The notes under the pieces: model-generated | Seen by the model: only the letters and a program-made list of their open reading frames with translations | Told to the model about the DNA's origin: nothing | Databases searched by the model: none | Source of the DNA: a virus | Direction: 5' to 3' (one strand) | DNA length: 22,269 nucleotides | Virus record (IMG/VR): IMGVR_UViG_3300025674_000445 | Location: 1 to 22,269 of that record | Translations under genes and position numbers: made by a program | In this document: piece by piece, positions 1 to 5,623 of the stretch | Numbering within the stretch: the stretch's first letter is position 1 | Layout of the letters: every line of letters starts with the position of its first letter

Positions 1-141
1 GATGTTTACTTAAACAAAATTGCTTATCTTGAACAAACAGTTAGATCATATAAAATTGAAATTAATTGTTTAAGAAATGGCAAGCTTAGCCCTAGTCAAG
101 TTAGGCAAGAGACAATCCGGCAGTTAAAAGCTGGGCTCTAA
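1..141 (+). CDS. C-terminal end of an unrecognised coiled-coil protein (5' truncated)
   Basis: An open frame enters from the left edge in frame 1 and stops with TAA at 139-141, giving 46 residues. The visible tail contains AYLEQTVRSYKIEINCLR, with heptad-like hydrophobic spacing, followed by a polar end finishing QLKAGL. This looks like the end of a coiled coil. Function cannot be told from the fragment. It is followed after about 20 bases by a strong terminator hairpin, so it is probably the last gene of its unit. The evidence is only an uninterrupted frame, its coiled-coil character, and the terminator placed right after its stop. Confidence 0.5.
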   Translation, partial: DVYLNKIAYLEQTVRSYKIEINCLRNGKLSPSQVRQETIRQLKAGL

Positions 142-162
142 TGGCGGAGAGTTGAAGAGAAC

Positions 163-195
163 GGATAACACTAGGGAAACCTAGTGTTATCCTTT
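163..195 (+). terminator. Intrinsic terminator (13-bp perfect stem, GAAA loop)
   Basis: A perfect 13-bp inverted repeat (163-175 with 180-192) is closed by a GAAA tetraloop at 176-179. It is followed by only a short T run (193-195). It separates the upstream gene from the RNAP1 leader. The stem and loop are textbook; the short T tract is the weak point, so readthrough is possible. Confidence 0.75.
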
Positions 196-336
196 ACCTG
201 TGTCGCATAATGACACAATAGGTCTACTTTCTCCTCGTGACCTGTCTCCGGCAAGAGGCAGGTCGCCTTCGGCACCATGGTGGTGCTGGCCCTTGTTACT
301 GGGTAAGTAATAATTATTTCTTAAAGGAATCTACTT
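196..336 (+). promoter_or_regulatory. Structured 5' leader of RNAP1
   Basis: This 141-base non-coding stretch holds three hairpins: 199-204 with 212-217 (6 bp), 239-244 with 259-264 (6 bp), and 272-277 with 281-286 (6 bp, TGG loop). A competing pairing is possible: 220-224 (AGGTC) can pair with 239-243 (GACCT), which would break the second hairpin. The end is AT-rich and carries a ribosome-binding site AAGGA at about 324-328, 8 bases before the RNAP1 ATG. A regulatory leader is an inference; the pairings are seen directly. No convincing sigma-70 or T7-type promoter could be picked by eye. Confidence 0.45.
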
Positions 337-2109
337 ATGCAAAAGTGGATGACTGACCTCATCTCCCGTGTGGAGAGTGAGTGTGGGATCTCTGTCACCA
401 CGGAGATCAAGAACATGTTGTGGGATGGTCGGACCAAAGCCTACATCGTCAATGCCCTGCGCAAGACGGTGATGGTTCACTGCTCCGGCAAGTACGCACA
501 GGATCCGTCCTATGCGGAACGGGCACTGTTTGCCACCATGGTAACTAATGGGCTGACAAGTCCTGAGGAACGCCGTGAGGGTCGTGTGCTCTTCAATCCC
601 CCTGAGTTGGCTGAACGCCGTGCTCTGGTGTCCAAGAACCTTCATGTCCGTGTGCCTGATGCCTATCGTGAGTCTCTTGCGTGGGCTCAGGCTACCCCTT
701 ACCGGGTGAACACTGATATGCTTGGGCTGCTCATGGAGGCTAACCTGCTCGAAGAGTGGGAGGCTGAAGAAGCAATGCGTGTTGTCGCTGAGAACGATGG
801 TATCTTCTACCTCGATTGCTTCATGGATTTCCGTGGTCGTACCTACACGAATCACTATGGTAGCTTGTCTCCGCAGGCTAACCAGAACGTTCGTGCCATG
901 GTCGACTTTGCGTTCGAGACTCCCGTGGGACTGGACTCTGAGAACTATGACATGCTGATGGCTGTCTTGGAGGAAGAGTACGGTGTCAACTGGGTGGTCT
1001 TTGAACATATCCTGCAAGATGCAAAGTCAATCCTTGCTAACAAGACATATGGTAAGAAGAGTGCGGGTGTGGTCCGTGCTGCCATGTGTCTCAAGGAGAT
1101 CGCTACAACGGGCAAGTCTGCGTACATCGTACAGCAGGATGCTACTTGCTCTGGCTTCCAACACATGGCTGCGATCCTTCGTGACCGTGATCTGGGTGAG
1201 CTTGTGAATCTCACAAGCGGGCCTCGTAGCGACTTGTACATGGCTGCTACTGATTTCCTGTGTGAACAGGGAACAGGAGTCGGCATGTTCTTGGCAACGC
1301 ATGACCGTGATGTCGTGCGTGCTGAGCTTGCAAAGCCAACTGTGATGCTGACGGGCTATGCCTCTACTCCAGAGGCACTGGCTCTCTCGTACCTTGGGTA
1401 CGACGGCAAAGCAGAGTACTTGGACAAGTCCGGTGAACCTGTGGTTGCCACACGGTTCAAGGATGTGAAGACGGCACTGAAGCAAGGTGCTGATATCAAC
1501 TTCAATCCTGATTCAATCATGGCTGCATGGTTGAATGGTCGGACTGGTGAGAAAGCTATGTATGCCGCTCTCACCTTTGCTCGTGAGTTCCAAGAAGCAC
1601 TGTTTACCATGTGTCCTTCGGTCAAGGAACTCATCACTTCTGTCAAGGGTGCTGCATTGTCTCACTTCAACAGCTCAGGACAAACCCTGAGCTGGACTAC
1701 GCCACTGGGATTGTTCGTTGAACTGTCCCCTTGGAAAGTCATGGAGGATACAACAGCTGTCTCCTTTCAATCTAAAGGAGTCCGCAAGTCCATGAAAGTC
1801 CTGGCTCTTAAGCCTGACTCCATGGGTGGTGCAGCTGGGGCTCTGCCCAACTTGATTCACTCACTGGATGCTTGCCTTGTTCACTTGGTAAACCTTGCCC
1901 GTCTACAGCTTGGTATGCCATGGGCTGATATCCATGACTCCTTTGGCTCCACGGTTGGAGATGTAAAGCGGACTGTTGAACTGGTCAATGACGCTTTCGT
2001 ACAGGTTCACACTGAGTTTGATATCAATGACGTACTGCGTAAGCACAAGCGTCCCTTGATGTCAAAGGGTGATCTTTGTCTGAGTGAGCTCGAACAGATC
2101 GTCTTCTGA
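337..2109 (+). CDS. RNAP1: compact single-subunit T7-type DNA-directed RNA polymerase
   Basis: This 590-aa protein would polymerise RNA from a DNA template as a single subunit. All catalytic motifs of the T7 RNA polymerase family are present: DFRGR at 164-168, motif A QQDATCSGFQH with the metal ligand Asp268, motif B KPTVMLTGYA with Lys333 and Tyr341 spaced as in T7, and motif C DIHDSFGS with Asp534. The conserved PNLIHSLDA lies at 504-512. T7 polymerase is 883 aa with DFRGR near residue 421, so about 250 N-terminal residues are missing here; in T7 that region binds the promoter and contacts nascent RNA. The start is set by AAGGA upstream. Codons are host-like, GC-rich at third positions, with no TTA, AGA or AGG, unlike RNAP2. 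It sits alone between two terminators, which suggests an independently controlled, early gene (inference). Confidence 0.93.
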   Translation: MQKWMTDLISRVESECGISVTTEIKNMLWDGRTKAYIVNALRKTVMVHCSGKYAQDPSYAERALFATMVTNGLTSPEERREGRVLFNPPELAERRALVSKNLHVRVPDAYRESLAWAQATPYRVNTDMLGLLMEANLLEEWEAEEAMRVVAENDGIFYLDCFMDFRGRTYTNHYGSLSPQANQNVRAMVDFAFETPVGLDSENYDMLMAVLEEEYGVNWVVFEHILQDAKSILANKTYGKKSAGVVRAAMCLKEIATTGKSAYIVQQDATCSGFQHMAAILRDRDLGELVNLTSGPRSDLYMAATDFLCEQGTGVGMFLATHDRDVVRAELAKPTVMLTGYASTPEALALSYLGYDGKAEYLDKSGEPVVATRFKDVKTALKQGADINFNPDSIMAAWLNGRTGEKAMYAALTFAREFQEALFTMCPSVKELITSVKGAALSHFNSSGQTLSWTTPLGLFVELSPWKVMEDTTAVSFQSKGVRKSMKVLALKPDSMGGAAGALPNLIHSLDACLVHLVNLARLQLGMPWADIHDSFGSTVGDVKRTVELVNDAFVQVHTEFDINDVLRKHKRPLMSKGDLCLSELEQIVF

Positions 2110-2129
2110 TCTGAACCCTCACTTCACTG

Positions 2130-2162
2130 GGGCACTGGTACTAGCGTACTGGTGCCCTCTTT
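2130..2162 (+). terminator. Intrinsic terminator after RNAP1
   Basis: A 12-bp stem (2130-2141 with 2146-2157, two G-U pairs) with loop TAGC is followed by TCTTT. It lies 20 bases after the RNAP1 stop and ends the RNAP1 unit. Confidence 0.8.
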
Positions 2163-2382
2163 CACAATTACTATTATCTATTATTCTAATTACTACTAGT
2201 TGCTAATGCTTGTAGTGGTGATGATGGTAGTGGTAATGGTGATGGTTTACTGAAGGACGCAGGAATCCCGTGAGGGTCCCCCCCGCTGCGCGGGTCCCCC
2301 CCAAAAACCCCGGGATATCCAGCGTCCTAGGCGAAACACCCCGCGTGTGTGGGTGTAAGACTCAACTTCATAGGAGAAAAAC
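2163..2382 (+). promoter_or_regulatory. Intergenic region with AT-rich block, TGGTRR repeats and a GC-rich hairpin leader
   Basis: Three blocks are visible in this gene-free stretch. First, an AT-rich tract at 2163-2200. Second, a degenerate TGG/GTA/GAT repeat at 2211-2246. Third, a GC-rich structure at 2254-2328: an outer helix 2254-2260 with 2322-2328, continued by 2262-2270 with 2311-2320 (one bulge), enclosing a short hairpin (2282-2286 with 2290-2294) and an 11-base direct repeat GGGTCCCCCCC at 2274-2284 and 2292-2302. A smaller hairpin follows (2336-2341 with 2351-2356), then AGGAG and the start of the next gene. It could be a promoter plus leader, or a replication-related element; sequence alone does not decide. 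Confidence 0.45.
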
Positions 2383-2670
2383 ATGAAGGTGAATGTAATG
2401 GATACTCGATCCAAATACGAGGCTATGGTGGCTGATGGCAAGGCTGCTGTGGTGAAAGGTATTGCTTGTGGTCCTGCTGGAACCAAGCAACAGATTGCCG
2501 TAGAAGTTTGCGAGGCTAATGGAATTTCACTGGAAAAGACAGTGAAGAAGATGAAAGACTACTCCACAATGGACGATGCTGTGCTAGCAAACATCCTGTC
2601 GATGGATCATGTCAGTGATGAGAAGAAAGCCGCTGTGCAAGCAGAGGTTGATCGGAGGGCCAATGCCTAA
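2383..2670 (+). CDS. Hypothetical 95-aa protein
   Basis: I do not recognise this protein. It starts at an ATG preceded by AGGAG with good spacing. It is a small, Ala/Lys/Val-rich, probably helical protein ending VDRRANA, with no cysteine cluster beyond two Cys residues and no membrane segment. Its end overlaps the start of the helix-turn-helix gene by 8 bases, so the two are probably translated together. Placement just downstream of RNAP1 and upstream of the candidate structured RNA suggests an early regulatory or host-takeover role, which is only a guess from position. Confidence 0.75.
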   Translation: MKVNVMDTRSKYEAMVADGKAAVVKGIACGPAGTKQQIAVEVCEANGISLEKTVKKMKDYSTMDDAVLANILSMDHVSDEKKAAVQAEVDRRANA

Positions 2671-2890
2671 GTCAACACTGTCGGATGCTCGGGTAGATTA
2701 TCTCTACTACGACATGGGTCTATCAACCACACAGGTTGCAGCATGTCTCGGATGCAGTCAACCAACTGTGTATAACAACTTGAAGTGGCGTGGTAAGAAA
2801 CTGCGTCCTCGTGGTCGCCATGTGGTACGGACAATCAACTTGTCTGGTGACTGGCGTAAACAACTTAACGCATACTTGCGTAACAAATAA
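2663..2890 (+). CDS. Small helix-turn-helix DNA-binding protein
   Basis: This is a 75-aa basic protein with a clear helix-turn-helix around residues 20-43 (LSTTQVAACLGCSQPTVYNN), of the type found in transposase or sigma-factor-like HTH domains. The C-terminal half is Arg/Lys-rich and fits DNA or RNA binding. The start at 2663 is chosen because GGAGG lies just upstream, and the more distant in-frame ATG at 2609 would overlap the previous gene by 62 bases. It is the last coding gene before the candidate structured RNA and its terminator. It may regulate this left region or act as an accessory factor for RNAP1; both are inferences. Confidence 0.75.
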   Translation: MPKSTLSDARVDYLYYDMGLSTTQVAACLGCSQPTVYNNLKWRGKKLRPRGRHVVRTINLSGDWRKQLNAYLRNK

Positions 2891-3476
2891 GGCACATCAG
2901 CCTGTGTAGTAGCACGAATGAGACTGGGTAACCAAACAGATACCTAACCCAGTATAAAGATATGGGTATCGTTGTATGAAAGGTGGCTGAAGCAGTCTAC
3001 TAACTGTGGATCCCATCACCTGAGCATGTGATGAAGACAACTGCTCTATCAAACTAATATCACCAGTCTAATTAACTGGTGTTAGCCGTGGCGGAATAAC
3101 TCTTTAACAGAGGAGTAACGCACAACTACCAAGAAGGTGACCCTTCTGGCAGAGTCCAATCGGATGAGTCAGCCTTAGTCAGGCTCGTGTAGGAGGTACA
3201 AAGTAGGATACTAGAACTTGATCTGTTTCTGAAACGTTGTGGGTAATCAAGCAATCCCACCGGCACCAAACTATTTGATAACATTATCACCCGGACTGAA
3301 ATGTTCGCGTTAACATGTGTGCTGTTATCAACGCCTTACCCTACAGGTGTAAAGAGGTAGGTAGCAGGGGTGCGTCTGCTAAATCAACGCATACTATTTT
3401 TTCAACAAGGTAATTGTGGAAACACTAGTAACTTGAGTGATCAACACTTGAGTTGCTAGTGTTTTATTTTATTTTT
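2891..3476 (+). ncRNA. Candidate large structured noncoding RNA with pseudoknots, ending at a strong terminator
   Basis: No plausible gene exists here, yet pairings are dense. Hairpins: 3014-3019/3028-3033, enclosed by 2991-2996/3040-3045; 3061-3067/3075-3081; 3132-3137/3142-3147 with a tetraloop; 3171-3175/3181-3185; 3239-3243/3256-3260; and an 8-bp helix 3276-3283/3323-3330 enclosing 3301-3305/3312-3316. Three crossing pairings imply pseudoknots: 2923-2929/2947-2953 with 2939-2944/2965-2970; the loop 3307-3310 of the inner hairpin with 3331-3334; and 3363-3367/3376-3380 with 3371-3375/3387-3391. The transcript would end at the 19-bp terminator at 3421-3463. Length and style recall the ornate phage RNA classes ROOL and GOLLD, but membership is unproven. 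The 5' end is unknown; it could be cut from the upstream mRNA. Confidence 0.6.
3421..3476 (+). terminator. Very strong intrinsic terminator (19-bp stem)
   Basis: Bases 3421-3439 pair with 3445-3463 across all 19 positions (three are G-U), with a five-base loop ATCAA. A T-rich tract runs to 3476. It is the longest stem in the window and closes the candidate structured RNA. Confidence 0.9.
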
Positions 3477-3518
3477 GGGGGGTAGTTATGGTGGCTATTG
3501 TGGTCACAAGGAGATAAC

Positions 3519-3605
3519 ATGTACCCTATCGAAGATGATTTCGATGACATTCAATGTGAAGACTTTTATGGAGATGACTATGAGGCCGTGGAAACTGACT
3601 CTTGA
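3519..3605 (+). CDS. Tiny acidic protein (28 aa)
   Basis: This 28-aa frame starts at an ATG with a strong AAGGAG five bases upstream and encodes MYPIEDDFDDIQCEDFYGDD and a short acidic tail ending ETDS. Over a third of its residues are Asp or Glu. It is the first gene after the large terminator. It overlaps the start of the next gene by 26 bases in another frame. Acidic miniproteins of this kind in early phage regions often bind host enzymes or mimic DNA, but nothing here identifies the target. The ribosome-binding site is the main support. Confidence 0.55.
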   Translation: MYPIEDDFDDIQCEDFYGDDYEAVETDS

Positions 3606-3939
3606 TATCGACGCTACTCACAAGTATGATGGCGAAGCCAGTGGCACAAAGGTTGCATACTTTGTAGACACTATGGCTAGCAAAGCTTGGTGTCAAACTA
3701 TTACATCATACAATATCAATGTAGTGAGAAAGTATGGGTATCAACAGAATTATGACGATGCTTTCAAACGCTATGAGATTGTAATTAATGGTGAATTTCT
3801 AGACAAAGCATTGGAACAATGCCGTACAATCATGCGTTCATTGTCCGTTACATCTTACTTGAACTACTGTCAAGTAGAAAGAGAGTATCACGATGGAGAG
3901 AAGGCAGAAGAAGAAGCCGAAGTTTCCCCGCCGTATTGA
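3580..3939 (+). CDS. Hypothetical 119-aa protein
   Basis: I do not recognise this protein. I chose the ATG at 3580 (MRPWKLTLDID) because GGAG lies about seven bases before it; the frame stays open upstream to 3475, but that stretch overlaps a better-supported tiny gene. The body is soluble and mixed alpha/beta in appearance, with a Tyr-rich centre (KYGYQQNYDDAFKRYEIVI), and the C-terminus is acidic (EKAEEEAEVSPPY). The end overlaps the following Arg-rich gene by 47 bases. It belongs to the small-gene block between the candidate RNA and the DUF932 gene. Confidence 0.65.
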   Translation: MRPWKLTLDIDATHKYDGEASGTKVAYFVDTMASKAWCQTITSYNINVVRKYGYQQNYDDAFKRYEIVINGEFLDKALEQCRTIMRSLSVTSYLNYCQVEREYHDGEKAEEEAEVSPPY

Positions 3940-4051
3940 TTCGGATGGGGAAGTACGCCGTCCTAAGTCCAAGACTTGGGGTGGAGAACAACGTAGGTCT
4001 AACAGACAACAACAGAAAAGGAGACTCCGTGATGGGGACTACGACATTTAG
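3893..4051 (+). CDS. Arg/Lys-rich 52-aa protein, overlapping both neighbours
   Basis: This open frame begins MERRQKKKPKFPRRIDSDGE and ends KRRLRDGDYDI, giving 52 residues of which about 20 are Arg or Lys. It overlaps the end of the upstream gene by 47 bases and the start of the downstream gene by 20 bases. The upstream AGAGAG is only a fair ribosome-binding site. It fills what would otherwise be a gap between genes and has a coherent, nucleic-acid-binding-like composition. It could be an RNA- or DNA-binding peptide. A chance frame in purine-rich sequence is the alternative. Confidence 0.5.
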   Translation: MERRQKKKPKFPRRIDSDGEVRRPKSKTWGGEQRRSNRQQQKRRLRDGDYDI

Positions 4052-4352
4052 GTATGACTGTACCACTGAGGCAGATCATATTATTAAACAAGAAGTGCAT
4101 TTTATTGGGGAAAATTATTTCTTAGTAAGTAAAATTAATCGACCAGAAAACGGCGAGCCTGAAACTATGATCTTTCATTGTACTGAGGCAGGCAATGTCT
4201 TGAACTGGAGCGAAGAGTATGTAACTTACGACGATATAGATATTAAAGAAACAGTGGATAGATTCCACGCTTTGCTTTTGAACCACGGTCTTGTTGAAAA
4301 ATCAGAGGCTGATGCTTGTAACGAAAGATTTCGGCAAAGCGATGGAGAATGA
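4032..4352 (+). CDS. Hypothetical 106-aa protein
   Basis: I do not recognise this protein. The start at 4032 (MGTTTFRYDC) follows AAAAGGAG with about eight bases spacing; longer upstream starts in the same frame would produce a very basic stretch that is better explained by the overlapping Arg-rich frame. The product is soluble, with a beta-rich N-terminal half (QEVHFIGENYFLVSKINRP) and a helical acidic C-terminal half. It overlaps the next gene start by 11 bases, so translational coupling is likely. Confidence 0.65.
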   Translation: MGTTTFRYDCTTEADHIIKQEVHFIGENYFLVSKINRPENGEPETMIFHCTEAGNVLNWSEEYVTYDDIDIKETVDRFHALLLNHGLVEKSEADACNERFRQSDGE

Positions 4353-4578
4353 TTCATTTACAATTGAAGTTGAAGTAGTTTCTCAACACTATGAGGTTGT
4401 ACAACTTACATTCTCACAAGAGACACTTGACAAACTTAACTGTAATAAGGATGATCTTCTTCTGAAGATTCAAAACGAAGACATTAATCCTTGGGATTAT
4501 ACAGAAGAAGAACACTGGGATTCTTATGACAGTGTAGTAAAGAATATTTATTGGCAGGATGCTAAGCATGTTGGGTAA
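4342..4578 (+). CDS. Hypothetical acidic 78-aa protein
   Basis: I do not recognise this protein. Start 4342 (MENDSFTIEVEVV) sits across the stop of the upstream gene, typical of coupled translation; no good ribosome-binding site precedes it. An alternative ATG at 4291 would overlap the upstream gene by 62 bases. The protein is acidic with aromatic residues near the end (NPWDYTEEEHWDSYDSVVKN). It belongs to the run of small acidic genes. Confidence 0.55.
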   Translation: MENDSFTIEVEVVSQHYEVVQLTFSQETLDKLNCNKDDLLLKIQNEDINPWDYTEEEHWDSYDSVVKNIYWQDAKHVG

Positions 4579-4696
4579 CTATGATGATATTCATCCAGAT
4601 GTATGGTTGGATATCAATATGCAGCATGACATGAGCAGGAAGGGAGAGTATCCCGTGCCAACTAACCGTGCAGTCTACTGCACAGATGGAGAACAA

Positions 4697-5122
4697 ATGC
4701 CTAACTGGTGTAACAATGAAGTTAGTATGAGTGGTAGTAAGTCTGATATGGAAGACTTCCTCGCTGAATTTTGTGAAGAAGATCCTAGTCAGAAGGGTCG
4801 CTATCGTTTTGTGTATGATAAGATCTCACCTATGGAAGAGCCTGAACCAGATGAGACTGGTTTCTCTACCATTAAAGCCCAGCGTGAAGCTTGGGGTTGC
4901 AAGTGGGAGATGACTGAGTATGCTCTTACTGTATTCACTGAAGAGTGGAATGACAAGGAGTGGATGCACCTTGACGGTAACTATGACACCGCATGGGGTC
5001 CACCCTCCAAGATCTACGACAGAATTGAAGAGATCATTGAAGAGCGTGACTGGGACATTGAGTTCAACGAATGGTTCTTCAAAGAACCCGGCATGCGAAT
5101 TGCAGGGTGGTTGCCAGAATGA
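4697..5122 (+). CDS. Api92/YubB-like ferredoxin-fold protein (141 aa)
   Basis: The N-terminus MPNWCNNEVSMSGSKSDMED is the signature of the Api92/YubB family (DUF1281), phage and plasmid proteins that begin MPNWCxNxxxxxG and are modelled with a ferredoxin-like fold. Their function is unknown. I chose 4697 because the family begins exactly there and GGAG lies about six bases upstream. The frame is open back to an ATG at 4559, which would add 46 residues not expected in the family; those bases may encode something else or nothing. A central Trp-rich stretch (EWNDKEWMHLDGNYDTAWGP) is also typical. The stop overlaps the next ATG in an ATGA arrangement. Confidence 0.8.
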   Translation: MPNWCNNEVSMSGSKSDMEDFLAEFCEEDPSQKGRYRFVYDKISPMEEPEPDETGFSTIKAQREAWGCKWEMTEYALTVFTEEWNDKEWMHLDGNYDTAWGPPSKIYDRIEEIIEERDWDIEFNEWFFKEPGMRIAGWLPE

Positions 5123-5337
5123 GAAGCTGGCACTACCTTACGTTGGATGAATCAAGCGCCACACATGGATCATGTGAGGACTTTCGGTTTTGCCGGAGAG
5201 AAGAGGACGTACCTAAGGTTCGTGCTATTGATATCCCTCGCTTGATTGAGCGTTTACAATATCACTATGAATCATATGAGATCTTAGAACAGGAACACTG
5301 GGACAAAATGCAACATAATCATGGAGATAACGAATGA
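5119..5337 (+). CDS. Hypothetical 72-aa protein
   Basis: I do not recognise this protein. It starts at ATG 5119, overlapping the previous stop in an ATGA, and begins MRSWHYLTLDESSATHGS. The C-terminal half looks helical (IPRLIERLQYHYESYEILEQ) and ends with a His/Asn-rich tail. It has the same length class and acidic character as its neighbours and is coupled at both ends. No domain is evident. Confidence 0.6.
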   Translation: MRSWHYLTLDESSATHGSCEDFRFCRREEDVPKVRAIDIPRLIERLQYHYESYEILEQEHWDKMQHNHGDNE

Positions 5338-5438
5338 ATTATTGTGAATACTGGTTTGATTTGTGTGAGGCTATTGAGAACAATGACCAAGCACAGATTG
5401 ATATGCATCTGGAAGAATACAGAGAGCAAAAAGATTAA
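5334..5438 (+). CDS. Tiny protein (34 aa)
   Basis: This frame begins MNYCEYWFDLCEAIENNDQA and ends LEEYREQKD. It starts in an ATGA overlap with the preceding stop, and GGAG lies about eight bases upstream. It looks helical and acidic. The coupling and ribosome-binding site support it, but with 34 residues a chance frame cannot be excluded. Function is unknown. Confidence 0.5.
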   Translation: MNYCEYWFDLCEAIENNDQAQIDMHLEEYREQKD

Positions 5439-5476
5439 CACAATTTTAACTTTACAGATACTTGAAGGAGTGTATA

Positions 5477-5623
5477 ATGTGTACCATGCCTGATAATGAG
5501 TGGTATGACCTTGAAGATGATACGCATGAGTATGATCCTGATGATATGGATGAAAATAATATTATCTTTCAAGAAGAAGTTGACAGATTAAACTATAACC
5601 CTTATAATATAGAAGATGAATAA
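5477..5623 (+). CDS. Highly acidic miniprotein (48 aa)
   Basis: This frame starts at 5477 after GAAGGAG with suitable spacing and encodes a 48-residue protein, nearly half Asp or Glu in its first two thirds (YDLEDDTHEYDPDDMDENN). The composition resembles phage DNA-mimic or host-inhibitor peptides, but no specific family is recognised. Its stop overlaps the next gene start (TAATG). The 38 bases upstream of it are the only small gap in this block and contain no visible hairpin. Confidence 0.55.
   Translation: MCTMPDNEWYDLEDDTHEYDPDDMDENNIIFQEEVDRLNYNPYNIEDE

Noticed and set aside
141-155. Short frame starting ATGGCG right after the first stop
   Set aside because: It ends after four codons.
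290-320. Sigma-70 promoter before RNAP1 (TTGTTA with TAATAAT)
   Set aside because: The spacing is about 9-11 bases, far from the usual 17, so it is not a convincing promoter.
331-1017. Long open frame on the minus strand (228 codons) opposite RNAP1
   Set aside because: It lies fully opposite a polymerase with all motifs intact, has no sensible domain and is a shadow of codon bias.
2161-2188. Sigma-70-like boxes TTCACA and TATTCT after the RNAP1 terminator
   Set aside because: The spacing is about 15 and the -10 match is poor; chance in AT-rich sequence is likely.
2891-3476. Group I or group II intron, tmRNA or RNase P RNA in the gene-free block
   Set aside because: I looked for the group I core, the group II domain V hairpin, a tmRNA tRNA-like end and RNase P conserved blocks and saw none; the flanking genes are also not split.
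3475-3579. Upstream extension of the 119-aa gene to 3475
   Set aside because: The extension overlaps the terminator tail and a tiny gene with a much better ribosome-binding site; the ATG at 3580 has its own GGAG.
4559-4696. 46-residue N-terminal extension of the Api92/YubB-like protein
   Set aside because: Family members start at MPNWC and a ribosome-binding site sits right before that Met.
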